Shown piece by piece: positions 47,814-59,800 of a stretch of 64,000 bases of DNA. Source of the stretch: Mimachlamys varia (lineage: Eukaryota; Mollusca; Bivalvia; Pectinida; Pectinidae); assembly GCA_947623455.1 (NCBI GenBank), contig OX392536.1:30819465-30883464 (forward strand), in the 5' to 3' direction. The notes under the pieces were generated by a model. That model worked only from the letters and a program-made list of their open reading frames with translations. It was not told the DNA's origin and made no database searches. Position 1 is the stretch's first letter; each line of letters starts with the position of its first letter. The position numbers and the translations under genes were made by a program.

Positions 47814-48149
47814 TAACACATTATAAAGTTTTCCAACCAAGATTTGTTGTCAAAAGTAAAACTTTTCTACTATACCAGTCACTTGCCCTTGGTTTGATCC
47901 ATATGTTTCTCTTACGGGACCTTGCCAGGACAAGTCCACCGCTCAGCTGATATGGAAAGGCTCTCTGGCGGCGAATCCGGGCTATCCGCTCCATGGCTAA
48001 AAGGCTTTATTGCCGCATCTAGATTTACTCTGAATGCTTATGATACATATTGACGCTTAGCAAATATACTTTTGCATACGTGAGTAAATATTGCATACAT
48101 GTAAATATGCTCATTTGTGTATTATTTGGTCATATAAATGGGGCTTTAG

Positions 48150-49031
48150 GTGTAGATGTAGTTTTCAGATGATATATATTCTATCTGTAAGCATAATGTC
48201 TTGTCTGTAAAAATCATTTTTATCCATTATCTTACCTGTACATGTTCTTATTTGTAACTATCTGTTCGTTTCTTTAACAAAAAAAGTATTTTTATAATCA
48301 GAGGACCGTTAAGGCCCATGAGCCTTTTTAAGTTCTAATTATATGTTTTTTCTGCCGTCATTTTGTTATATATGTGTTATTAGCAATCCTTTTAAGACAT
48401 GATGTTATATAGAAAAATATCGCTAATATAACTTAATATGATGCTATGATAACTAGATTTTTAGCAATATTCAAAATGTATTTGAAAAAAATAACAAACG
48501 TGTCAGGCAATGACTGGCACATCGTGCAAAAAATTGGGGAAAAAGAATACTTAAGCGTCAACAAAAAAACATAATGCAACTCGGAAAAGTATGCACCTAA
48601 ATCGATGTACAAAGCCATTACATCGAAAAAAATGTTGAACGTCGTTATTCAAATGGATACCTCTGAAGGTGATCACTTTACTTTATGGTAATTATCGGAG
48701 CTATGTAGAGCAATTACTTTAAAAGATAAAGCCAATTGAGTGTTTGATAAAGGAGCTTCTAGGCCATGCAATTAATGATAGCCCGTTGCGACAACATACC
48801 TGTATTGATATAGTGTTTATTGGTTTGATGATTCCCAGTATAGGAAGTCGCATGGCGACAACGTTCACTGCTAATTGACAACGGTTTTCCCAAAGAGCCC
48901 GAAAGTGTATTTTATAATCATAATGTATCCAATAAAGTTACTGAATTCTGTTGGCGCGGATAATGAAATATTATTGTTTTTTAAAATGAGTTTAAGTTAT
49001 CATTATACAAAGCAGTTTTGATTAAATTGAT
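48150..49031. other. Intergenic DNA without a gene
   Basis: The first 120 bp belong to the degenerate CTGTAAATAT repeat field. The rest is AT-rich and shows no exon. It runs into the reverse-transcriptase pseudogene at 49032, whose missing 5' part may be hidden in its last few hundred bases beyond recognition. Confidence 0.45.
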
Positions 49032-50526
49032 ATGATAAACAGACATCGAAGGTTTGATAATGTTCGAACAGCACTTAAAGATCTACATGATAAGTATGTG
49101 GTTGTGTCTGCAGACAAGACATCTAATAACCTGACCCTCGTTTGCAAACACTATGACATTCATTGTTTTCAAAACGAACTTGGCCTGCTTGATAACCAAG
49201 GTAACCCTACTTACGCATTGGCCGATTTTTCGAAGGATGAAATACTTTCTAACCATACATCAGTATTACAATCATTCAAAATACCCATTAAGGATAAAGA
49301 CGCTGACCTACCTCGTCTATATTAGATACATAAACTGCACAAGGATCCATTTAAGCATTGCTTTATCTCTGATTCGTCTCTTTGCTCAACCAAGCCATTA
49401 TCAAAACTACTAACTTCCATTCTTAATACCGTTAGATAAGGGATTAAGTCTTATTATTTTACCTCACTTTTATTTAAATGACCTGATTGGATTAAACGTG
49501 ATCCCATGCCATAGTATAAATTAGATATTTCACAGAAATTCGAACATTGGGAAAATAACCCCGGAGAAATGACCTTTGGGGAATAACCATCGAGGGAAAT
49601 AACCCCAGGAAAATAACCTTTCATTAACCCCATAATTCCGTAGTTGAACGCGACCGGTAGTGAATTGTCGTCTGCAACAACAACAAACATGGCAAGGTTT
49701 GGCAGGTCAACAGACAACGATGTTGCTGGTAATATTTATTTGTTGATTAAACTTTCAAGAAAATTTACAACTGTTTTTAGTTTTGTTCGGTATAATAAAA
49801 TATTTATGGCCCTTTGTGTTGGAAATTTAAAAAAAACTCCAAAAATCTTCTGATCAGTTTTGACACGAAAATTAATATTGAGCCCCGTCCTAAAATGTTT
49901 CGTCTATCACAACATTTGATTTTTCTACCCTGTTCACTACCATACCACATACTTAACTGAAAGAACGTCTTCGGTTTCTCATCATGAGAGCTTTCTTTTC
50001 CAAGAGATTTGGAAGACGATACACATACATGGTTGTGAGCTGTCTTCGAGCATAATTTGTGAAAAACAAACCAAAAGCTAGGATGAAATATAGTGAGGAA
50101 GATGTAGTACGAATAATTGAATTCCTCGTCGACAACATCTTTGTTGATTTCGGAGGAACGATTTTCCAACAGACTGTTGTCATTCTAATGGAAACTAACT
50201 GCGTCCCAATTTTGGCTGACTTGATTTTGTTTTCATATGAGGCTGAAATTGTCGAGGGTCTTGTCAGGACGGGTAACAAAACCCTTGCCAAATCTTTCAA
50301 TTTTATTTTCAAGTATATATTTGAGATTAGAGACACAACGGAAACTCCTACATTAGCTTCTTACCTAGATCTTTACTTAAACTACTACCGACACGGGCAG
50401 ATTACTACTAAGCGGTATGATAAACGTGACGATTTCGATTTTCCGATCGTGAGCTTTCCCTTTCTTGTAAGTAATATCCATGCTTCTCCGTCCTATGGTG
50501 TTTTCATGTTGCAATTGTTTTTCTAG
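49032..50526 (+). pseudogene. Reverse-transcriptase retroelement pseudogene
   Basis: Two coding blocks remain. 49032-49440 encodes LKDLHDKYVVVSADKTSNNL, NELGLLDNQGNPTYALADFS and, after a stop, KLHKDPFKHCF and CSTKPLSKLLTSIL. 50059-50526 encodes EDVVRIIEFLVDNIFVDFGG, TIFQQTVVILMETNCVPIL, TPTLASYLDLYLN and YDKRDDFDFPIVSFPFLVSN. These are the fingers and palm parts of a reverse transcriptase of a family common in invertebrate genomes; the usual G-I-P-M-G-T is changed to VILMET, and the catalytic Y-x-D-D block is missing. The middle (49440-50040) is replaced or decayed and holds short GGAAATAACC repeats. It may be Penelope-like; the class is uncertain. Not functional. Confidence 0.72.
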
Positions 50527-50554
50527 GGTTTACTCTGAATAACAAGATTTTCCT

Positions 50555-50960
50555 GATAGATGTCAGCTGCTGCCAAACAAACTTACGGCACAGGGATTCG
50601 AGTTTAATGGTCGCAATCTTAATCTCATCGTGAATTTTCTGTTTCTTTGAGATTGATTATTTTGATTTTGCTTATTAGTGTGCTTTCTAGTTGTGATTGG
50701 CAATGATGATTCGGTTTTCATTTCGAGGATAAATGATAACTTGGATGTGACCAAGATTTACATGGCAGGTGTCGTCGATGAAGCAGAAAACGCTTACACT
50801 TCCGGAACACCTGTTTTTTTTCTCTTGTACTTTTACCAGGGTGACTATGCAAATCTTTTTTTTTGTTCCTATTTTGTCTCTAATTTAATCGAGGTTGAGT
50901 TCTGATTGTGGTTTTGTTGACGCTTTGTTATTCTCCGATTTTTCGAAGTGTTTTTACTTT
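50555..50960 (+). mobile_element. HR dispersed repeat, near-complete copy
   Basis: This copy runs from GATGTCAGCTGCTGCCAAAC to TTGTTGACGCTTTGTTATTC, without the nested palindromic element. It ends about 30 bp before the acceptor of lectin exon 1. A 75-codon frame (including TKIYMAGVVDEAENAYTSGT) runs through it, in the same phase as one in the copy at 61.1 kb. Confidence 0.75.
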
Positions 50961-50993
50961 GTTAATCCACTTTCCATTCATTATTTACAGCGG

Positions 50994-53900
50994 ATGCTGC
51001 AGTATTTGATGGCTGTGGTGTTGACACACTTGTATGGATCAGGTAAGAACATTATGTATACATACTCTAAATTATTTTGTACTACATATTTTATAATCGG
51101 TGTTCACATACGATTGTTGGTTGTACAAAGTGTATCGTCCTATCAACATCAGTAGTACTTCAATAAAGAAACGATATTCTTTACTAAAAACGTTGGGATC
51201 TTTCTACAGCTAACAGGTTGAAACATTCGATGTCGTTACTTAGTGTAAATGTATGCACTCCTGTGTGTATTGTGATCGGGGCATTATGTGTCTTAATCCT
51301 TGTGGAAGCGCGGAGCTAATGCCAAAAAAAAAAAAAATAGAGTGCTACCTCTAATACGATCACATACTAAAACACAAAGCATGTCATATCATCTTGCCAC
51401 GTTACACCGAAAAATGTTTTGCTTTGATAGTTGTTATATGCTTAAATAGATAACGGTATACGGGGAAAAAAACTCCAGCAACAATAATTTTGATAATGAA
51501 ATAAAACAAAAAGAGAATACCGAAGCGTCAACATGGCGATAATCCAAACTATAGAATAGAATAAATTAGGGCATCATATAAAAATGAAAGATGTACAAGA
51601 CGTAAGATAATAAGACCAGGTTTTCCGGAAGAGTAATCGTCTACTGATTCATCGAAGACACCCGCCATTTATTTTTTGTCACATCCAAGTAAACATCAAG
51701 TCCTCCATGTGCGAACCGAGTCATTGTCACTAACAACAACTAAGCACACTATTTAGCATACTAAAAAGTCCATCTTCATATCACACAAAGAAATATTTCT
51801 AAGTGGCACAAAAATGGCAACCATAATACTTGTTCATAGTTCTGATTAACTTTCATCTCTCGAATCCCTGTGTAGTAAGTTTGTTTACAGCACTCGATAT
51901 ATCGATATCTAGAGAAAGTCCTAGAAAGACGTATCAATAACAGGAAAATTGGTATTCACTGGCATTTGTGGTTGATGTTTAAGACAAAGTCAAATGTGAT
52001 GTGACGCAACACAAGTTGTGGTAGCAGAGTTTAAAGAGAAGATCGCAGATATTGGAATTTGTGCAGCTAAAACATAATGATAATTTTAGTACGTCACGTA
52101 GAGGGAGTTCTTAAACAAGTACATTATTTGTTCTTAATCCCCTCTATGTAGAGCATGGTTAAAAAAACTGAACGGGCATCCTGTTCTGCCTTCCAGCTCT
52201 CAGTATGTACCGATGTCAACAATTCAATTATACGTCTTCTGTCACCACAGGAGAAAAATCAGATGATATCCATGTCTTTACCGCTCATCCACATAACAAC
52301 AACCATGAAGTCCCGTTAATGGTACAGAAAACATTTGCACCGAAGAACCCATTATTCCACCGTGATATACTTTGGCGATTATTAAAAAGAATTTTGATTA
52401 TAAAATGTCAAATGAAGAAACGTCCTGATAGGATCAAAGGATGTTACATTGATTGTCAGCTTTCCAGTTTACATACAGTCTATTATAAAACCGGAATGTA
52501 ACCAGAATTAAAACGAATTGAAATAAATAACTAGAATAGATAACTCACTAGCGAATTTTAATGAAATTGTTCAAACCGAAAAGGAAATAAATGTGATGTG
52601 ATGAAGCGAGTCGGGTTCAGGATTCATCTCTTTAAAACAGAGTTGTTAGCTAAAGTTCATTTGAAATGGAAGCGTATGGAAATAAATACACATCTCGCAG
52701 TTATAAATTCATAATATGATATTTTGATGATGCGGCAAAAAGCCTATCACTGTCACGATTGACGCGAAAAAAAGCGTTATTACGCAAACAAATTTCCTAT
52801 CATACGAATAAGTAAATAACTACGAAAATAGTTTTAGACATTTTCTTTCTCAGGTTACAAAATTACAAGTTCGCATTAATTTTTAAGTTTACCTTAACGC
52901 AGGTCAATTCGTGTATTGAATTCTGTTGGAGCAGGTTTGACAAAGTTAAATGTTTGAAATATTAACGACTAGAATATATCAAGCTTTATACATATAGTAC
53001 ATGTAGAATCTGTCCGGTCTTTTCGTGATATTACGATATTGAAATTTTTCGTATTCAAAAGGTCAGACGTAACATTAAGATAAAAAGAATAATAACTTGT
53101 ATCCCGTGATTTGTAGAGTGTGGCAGACAGACATTGACGTTTATGACAACGAAGAAGACATGGAATGAGGCGCGTACAATCTGTGGAATGGAAGGCGGCC
53201 ATCTGCTAAATGACAGCACGGCTCAGACCACGGCTGATGTGTTCGAGCTTGGTACTTTGGAGCCATGGTTATCACAAGCATACCTGTAAGTGTAGCATTC
53301 AAACATTGAACGTGTGCAATTTTGACGTTTCAATAGCCATGAAACTATAGGAAAGTTAAAAACAGCTACAACAATGCCTCTAAGAAAAGGGCACAGAAAA
53401 ATGGTGCACAGCGACCAAGAAAATCTGCTGAAACCAAATGTTAGTATACTGATTAGAATTCATGAGTCTTTATATTGCTAAGCTACGAAAACAGGTATTC
53501 CAACTTTGAAACCATTTTGTAAACAAGGTAAAAAAAGGACTAGTCAATTACTGCTGAAATATGCTATTCAGGGTAATCAAACAAAATGACATTTTTCGCT
53601 CGGGATACATTACACCGTGACATCCAATGTTAATTTGATAGAAACTATCTGATTTCATATTCAGTTCATTGGAATTTTTCATGATTACACTATTTACAAT
53701 GTAAAAATTATATAAATGTAATCATATTTTTCTGCTTTTGTTTTGTTGGTGGTTTAAATCATAAAACAACCAAACAACATACTAACAGAGGTGTTTAAAA
53801 GATATACATTTAAACTAATCTATGTAGTGATTGTATCTGTTATATTTTCAGCTCTTCGCACTTTTGGATTGGTCTGTTTTGTACCGGTATTGTAAATATT

Positions 53901-56726
53901 ACTACCGGAGAATGCATCTTTTCCTGGTCAAGCGATTGTTCAACGCTAACAGCATACAGCGACTGGCACCATGGCGCACCCACCTCTCCAGAGACCAAAC
54001 AATGTGTTTACAGAAAAGAAACAGGAATTCACCAAAACTGGCATACATCGGTGTGCGCAGTAGACAAATATTACATTTGTCAACATGATGACGGTGAATA
54101 AATTTACAACATAATACAATTTTGTAAAGTTTTGGTTTTATTAAGTTTAAAGTCCTCTCAAAAGCTAAGGTATTTAAAGGACATGTCATCATGTGTAATA
54201 TGCATGTGCGTTTGCATGCTTGAGACCGAGTATGTTGGTGTTCGTGTCTCCTTGTGATAGTACATATTTTATGCCAACCAACTTTACAGTGTTTTCGCAC
54301 AGAAATGGCATGCCGAAGGCATGCGGCACAGCCTTACGCCAGGTCGCATCATACTGACAACGATTAACAAGTTGTCTTAACCCTATAGTGTTGAACGTTA
54401 AGTAAGGAAGACATTAACTACAACATATATAGCCTTGGTTTTTCTCGACCAGGTGATATGAATGATAGCGTCCCTCATAGGACGAACGCTCAATAACATA
54501 CAAAACTAGTCCCTCTTACGAATTACGGGACTGCAGGGACCATTATTGATTATGGCTCTACTCATTTGGACATTGATGGGATAGTTATAATAACCAAATT
54601 ACAGCATATGGAACCCCCTTATTTGAATACAAAAACTTAACATCTGATAGTGTACAATATATTAATTATACTGAACCATACTACTGCTACGTTGTTTTAG
54701 GGCATATGGCTGATGGAAGCCCCCCCCCCCCGCCCCTCCCCCCTTCCAAAAAATGGGGAATTGTAAAACTGGTTCAAAATATTGTTAATGCTGAATGAGA
54801 CGTATAAAACATCCAGTACAATAATATAAATTCCAAACATAAGACAAGTGATAGTAATAGTGAGTAGTTATACAACAATGCAGCCAATCGATTTGTAAAT
54901 GAGGTGAGTAAACAGTAACATGCGGTTTTATGTTTATAGGTGTTCCGTGTGGCGAAGAGGCAAAAGAAGGCGTGCGTGGAAAAACTATCGCGGATCAAAC
55001 ATACATGACCATTCTTTTGAATGACTGCCGGGCGAATTGTGAAAATATGACATGCATTGCGTATGCATACAACCCTACTTCAGGGACATGTTACCTGTAC
55101 ATTGGCTTCAGTCTCTCCCACTTTAATGTGTCAGCAAATCTCCAGGAAGAATCAGGATATACTCTCTACATTAGACAATGCTATGATCGTAAGTACCGAT
55201 CAACATAGATCTTACCCGATAGGATCCGTTCATTGATGACCTATTTACATATTGCGTTTTTATGGCAAGGCACAATGATCATATTGATACTATACATAAT
55301 GTAACAAAAGCGTCGGAAAATACATCAGTCACATTTTAAATAATAGATAACATTAAAGCAAATATTTCGAACGGTTAACATTTTTTGTGAACTTTGACTA
55401 AATATACCTACCAAAGACTTTGAAGGTTATTTTCAATGAATTTTTCATTTGGCGTATAAATACATCAGAAAAGTAGTCGGAAAAATAGTCCATTTATCTT
55501 AGCTGTTATAACATAGGTTTTTTTAGTTTTCAGATTGAATAACCGTGCTTGTGTTGTATCATTTTATAGCTGTTATCTATAAATAAATAAAAAAGATCAG
55601 AGAATACAAAAGCCTAAACTAAACCATATGCCGAACAAAAATCGATTAATCTAGAGGCAAAATAGGAACAAAGGAAATATTTACATGGAGACTGTCGTAA
55701 AACCAGCTTTGGATTGAATCGGGATGACGCCATACAGTGAGTGATGACGTCAAACCTATTGACACCTTCCGCTGCATAGACTTGTACAAGTCTTATGTAT
55801 TCAAAATTACCCAAAAAATCAAAATTAAGCTTAATATGGCTATAAGGATTGAATCCTGTTTTATTGAGGTTTATGGGTTATATACCTCATTATGTCTAGA
55901 GACAAACTTAAGATGAACTGCGAAAAGCAGTTTATTAAATTTGTCTCAAGATCAATGTGGGTTTATACCCCATAAACTGCAACAGAACAGGATGCAATCC
56001 TTAAATGAATTTACAATGTATGATTATGGTTTTGTTCAAAAGAAAGTGTTTTACATTTTATTTTTTGATATTGCCTGTCATTGGTCCTAATTGGTGAATA
56101 TCTAACAACGCGTTAGAAAGTTTGAGAAAACATAAATGACCAGAAAGTTACCTAGCGGAAAAAAACAGGAGAGCGGCTTTTTAATGCAGTGCAATGGAAT
56201 ATTGGTGTATTTAGGTTACACTTGAAATAGAAACAAAACTTAATTTGTCTCCCTTTGAGTTTTCAAATGTGTTTATCTCAGTTCCCTTTCTCTTATTCAG
56301 TTTTATGAAACCTCTTTTGTTTCAGTTGCCATTGACACCAATTCGTATTCTAATGTCACTAATAACGACACTGGCGTGACAGATAATTGTGGAGAACCTC
56401 CCCCGACAACGACAGTTTCCACAGCCACTGAAGGATGTCAATGTGTGTGTACAAATATGTCTATTTCTGCTGGACAGCTTCAACAAAATATAGCCAATAT
56501 AAGGACTCAGTTGTCTGTTGATAAGTCAGGTCTCAGCAGCACGCGGCGGAAGCTTACTAGTGCGCATGACGATCGTACGTCGTCTGCAGGCCTGGGATAT
56601 TTAGCGGTGATATTTTTGATTTCAGTCGTTGGAGTCGTGGTATTAACTGATCTCGGTAATTTAGTTTTCACATTTAACGATTGGAAGACACCAACGCAAA
56701 AAGAGACATATACGATTGAACTTTGA
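50994..56726 (+). CDS. Membrane C-type lectin with PAN-like domain
   Basis: Five exons with matching phase: 50994-51042, 53117-53285, 53852-54093, 54940-55188 and 56326-56726, giving 1110 nt and 369 aa. Residues 1-16 (MLQYLMAVVLTHLYGS) are a signal peptide. Residues 18-151 are a C-type lectin domain: KTWNEARTICGMEGGHL, FWIGL at 77-81, and the conserved cysteines C39, C124, C141, C149. The EPN/QPD and WND calcium-sugar motifs are absent (GAP at 114-116, NWH at 135-137), so calcium-dependent sugar binding is doubtful. Residues 157-234 resemble a PAN/apple domain (CRANCENMTCIAYAYNP, GTCYLY). A Thr-rich linker, a Cys cluster CQCVC and a LSSTRRKLTSAHDDR stem lead to a membrane span at ~324-347 and a ~20-residue tail. 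Likely a type I surface receptor for recognition; ligand unknown. Confidence 0.9.
51510..51900 (-). mobile_element. HR dispersed repeat in lectin intron 1
   Basis: An HR copy in the minus orientation, with GCGTCAACATGGCGATAATC, ATAATAAGACCAGG and TTCCGGAAGAGTAATCGTCT, ending near CTCGAATCCCTGTG. It forms an inverted pair with the HR copy at 50555-50960; lectin exon 1 lies between them. Confidence 0.7.
51901..53116 (+). other. Rest of lectin intron 1
   Basis: About 1.2 kb upstream of the exon at 53117. A 98-codon frame at 52205-52501 has no motif or splice support. The intron ends with GTGATTTGTAG. Confidence 0.55.
54097..54102 (+). terminator. Possible intronic polyadenylation signal in the lectin gene
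   Basis: If the intron after exon 3 is retained, the frame reads Gly-Glu then TAA (54099-54101), and that stop lies inside AATAAA at 54097-54102. A transcript ending here would encode signal peptide plus lectin domain only, without the membrane anchor. This is a possibility shown by the sequence, not evidence of use. Confidence 0.3.
55590..55710 (-). mobile_element. HR repeat fragment in lectin intron 4
   Basis: A short minus-orientation HR piece: AGAGAATACAAAAGCCTAAA, then GATTAATCTAGAGGCAAAAT and GGAACAAAGGAAATATTTAC. Confidence 0.6.
55843..56003. mobile_element. Foldback MITE in lectin intron 4
   Basis: A 161-bp imperfect palindrome. The left arm starts TAAGGATTGAATCCTGTTTT and the right arm ends AACAGGATGCAATCCTTA; the arms meet in the middle at AACTGCGAAAAGCAGTT. 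It lies between exons 4 and 5 of the lectin gene. No coding capacity. Confidence 0.8.
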
Positions 56727-56810
56727 ATGTTATTACGGAGAACATAAGACTGCGGCAAAAGGACGCTTGGTCGTTTTCTTATGTCCCAAACGCCTTTCAG
56801 TTGTTTTGTA

Positions 56811-56816
56811 AATAAA
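56811..56816 (+). terminator. Polyadenylation signal of the lectin gene
   Basis: AATAAA lies 85 bp after the lectin stop codon, in TTTTGTAAATAAAGATTG, at a normal distance for the main 3' end. Confidence 0.75.
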
Positions 56817-56829
56817 GATTGTATTTCAT

Positions 56830-59800
56830 TGAAGACGTTTTCTCTATATACATTCTACTTATTTTCTCTTATATGCAGCTTATTGTATGCCATCAATAAT
56901 TCTTCAAGAGGCTACATCATCATCTATATATAGATGCAGGTTGGACGACGACTACTAAAATCCATGCCAATGCATATCTTGACCATTCTCGTGTAACACT
57001 TATTTTCTAATCAAAATTTGTTGATTGTTAGAGCTAATGAATTAATATTTGGTGATTTATAAGTTGTGTTCCATGGCATGAGTTTCCAGACGACTTTTCG
57101 CATAACCATCAGGGAAATCTTTCATTTCTTTTGAACGACGTTTTGGCTTTCATGCTCAGCTGGATCTAGTAAGGTGTTTATCACCACTTGAACATAATAC
57201 CTTGCTAATTCAATTTTTCTCACATTCAGAGAAATCGCGGATTGTTGTCTTTTAATGACGTCACTTATATGAATTAATTAACTCTAACAATCAGCAGCAC
57301 ATTCCATCCATCCTGGACTTTGTCGAAGTTTTTTTTATAAAGTGCTTCAAAGTACCCCACACAATACATATACGGGTCACATTCCATTGCCTGAAATGTT
57401 CTAATTATAAGTGGAGGATAGAGTTCATTACGATTGAACAATTATCTTCAAAGTACATATAACATCGAATCCTCTCCTAGAGTACACGGTGTTTGAAAAC
57501 GATTAGATGAAATTAGCACATGCATATTCTATGCAAAAGCCCAGTTTTCTAACTCATTAAAATAAAGCTCAAAAATGAACAAGCCTCTCTGCTTTGAACG
57601 TATGAATAATTATCTGTAATGACATTATGATAAGAAAGACCCTGTACTATTGAGATATATTGCTAACTTACCAGAAAACGTATACCGCAGTATCCTCAAA
57701 ACTATAATACGAACTCAAAATCAATTAAACCAGGGGCGAGTTACGTTTAACAACAAATAAAAAAGCCGTATGTTGACAAATTGTCACAGTTGCCGACATA
57801 ACTACTTATTTTCACGGCAGTAGCTGACTCAACTTTTATTCTCGCCAATCCTGGTGTGACGTATTAGAAATAATAATAGAGTAGATAAGCTCGGAAATTA
57901 ACGTTTGGTGATACTGGCCTTTTCTTTACGATTTCTTGATTGAAAGAGCAGCAATTAGGCCGACCTGTTATAAGGTCGGCCTAAGAATACGTCATTCTAG
58001 AAATCAATTTCATATTCAAGTTTACAACGGAGTCTTAGAATAGACTGAAAAGGGAGTCGATCAAGTGTGATTACGAGTATTGCTCAGTTTTAATTGAAAG
58101 TCATTAAAAAATCAACACAACGGACCGACAAAATAAAAGTAGGATCTTTAGAGATGGCAACCTTTTTTCAATGTAATTAAATTGTGGGGAAAACAAACAG
58201 CAGTCTTCTCTACAGTATCAACACACAAGTATATAATTATCTTTGAAAGGCCAATGAAAAGTAATTAAATATTGTTTATTCATTATAAGGAAGTTCTACG
58301 TATACACTCCATTAAGCCTTACCAATGAAATACGTTATTGAACGAGTAAAAACATGTCATTGAAATCTTATGGTAAAACGTAGAACGATCATTCAAATGA
58401 AATCGACTACTTGGTCGATGTTATAATATAATTTTGTTTAAAACAAACATTTTTATTTGTTTAAAAATTTTTGTTAACAGCCAATAACGTAAAAAATGAC
58501 GTCGCCATTTATAACGTCGCTTTTAATTGGTTGATGCTGCAGCGTATTAATTTGTGAGAGAAAAGGGTCCTTCAATAAAATTAATTTTCGCAAGGTATAT
58601 ATTAAATTATAAGGATTAAATTAAATCTATGTTTTATGTTATGGGGTTATAACACAAAAAAACGGAGTGTACTTTCATCATAAACCTCTTCATTTCTTTT
58701 CGACATTGCATTCAGACGTCGGGTATATGTTTGTTTCTGGTGTGATAAAAAAGGAGTCGTTGCTAGTGTTCAAACAACAGGCAACAATGTGTCATTGTAT
58801 CGTGATAATTACATACTCAGGTCAGCCGATTAACACGCATCCCTCTCAAACATACGTGTCTGCATTAACGATAAAAATTGAAACGTTATTCATGCAGTTC
58901 TATATCAGTTGAACCAAGCGTGTTTGATGTAGTAAGGGAGGCTACTCGCAGTGATTATTGTAATGTCGATGGTGTGAGCACTTATGATGCTGTGTAATAC
59001 AATTTTGAAGAACTCAAGATGTATCCAAAAAAAAGTTAAAGATACTTCTGTTTAGAGTACCAGCAAGTCTTTGGATAGGCAAAACACAATTCCAAGAAAG
59101 ATATTCTTTACCGTAAAACATCATCCTGAAGTGTTTATCGTTCCTCTTCACACAACTTCTGTACTCAATTGCACTGTTCAAAGAAAATTTGTTATCCAAA
59201 GTTCAAAGTGACAGAGAGCTAGCCTCTGAATGAAGTCTTTCCTACAAGTAACAGTTAGAAATGTATACGACGCCATTTGTACCATTACTAAATCTGCTGT
59301 GCACAATGTAAACATTTCGAAAATCTAATACTACTATTCGTTGATGGTATGAAACAGTTGCTTCGACATTTGGATATCAATACAAACATAAGTTGAATAT
59401 TCTGACAATCACAACAATTATGAAAATGTTCGTTGTGATTAAATATCTGTGATGTTCGTGGTTACTATCTAACCAAAGAAGTATCAACAACTAATTTAAT
59501 GTTAAACGGTTCTCCTGTTATAGATATATATGCAAGTTTGTACCAACAATTATCTAAAAGGCATGGAACCACGAAAGATAGTGCCCAGTACTACCCAGTT
59601 TCTACAGTACTAAATGATTTATGGAAGCAATACCAAACTTCCTTGTGTGATGTTGACTAAATACCCGACATATACCATCAAACAATTGACAAGCTAATCT
59701 ATCCTTGATTAGGCGTTACCTTACTTCAGAAACGAGCCGATTAAGGAAACATGTATGATGACAATGCCTGAAAAAGCTCAATGGTACAGATGTTATTTTT

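Larger units (their letters stand above)
45340..47994 (-). pseudogene. Harbinger (HARBI1-like) transposase pseudogene
   Basis: Pieces of a HARBI1-like nuclease appear in order on the minus strand. An N-terminus starts at 47994 (MERIARIRRQRAFPYQ, then SRKRNIWIK). A KETFDMLCKKLEYK segment is near 46860-46820. The helix-turn-helix HTCSLFGISKSTICICVHKV is near 46020-45950. Then follow the catalytic-core region with a GGAIDASH-like site, GWPARVHDAYSEELFPKL, and VVLLGDPAFPLKQWLMQPYP near 45610-45540. Last comes LFGRLKGRWRC near 45450. Stops, frameshifts and two transposon insertions break it. The normal enzyme would cut and rejoin DNA at the element ends; this copy cannot be functional. The motif order is convincing even though single frames are short. 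Confidence 0.8.
44538..48144 (-). mobile_element. PIF/Harbinger transposon, broken by two nested elements
   Basis: The ends are inverted repeats (GCCCCGTTTCATGACGAAAT and the complement of ATTTGGTCATATAAATGGGGC without its first base) and each is flanked by TTTA. Short TGCATA/TAAATAT motifs cluster inside both ends. The interior holds a minus-strand Harbinger transposase pseudogene and two later insertions at 46196-46667 and 46875-47813. Without those, the element would be about 2.2 kb. No Myb-like partner gene typical of autonomous Harbinger elements was seen. Confidence 0.75.

Noticed and set aside
49804..50336. Minus-strand frames of 121 and 127 codons
   Set aside because: They are antisense shadows of the reverse-transcriptase block at 50059-50526.
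52205..52501. 98-codon plus frame in lectin intron 1
   Set aside because: No domain, wrong context for splicing, and the exons on both sides join without it in correct phase.
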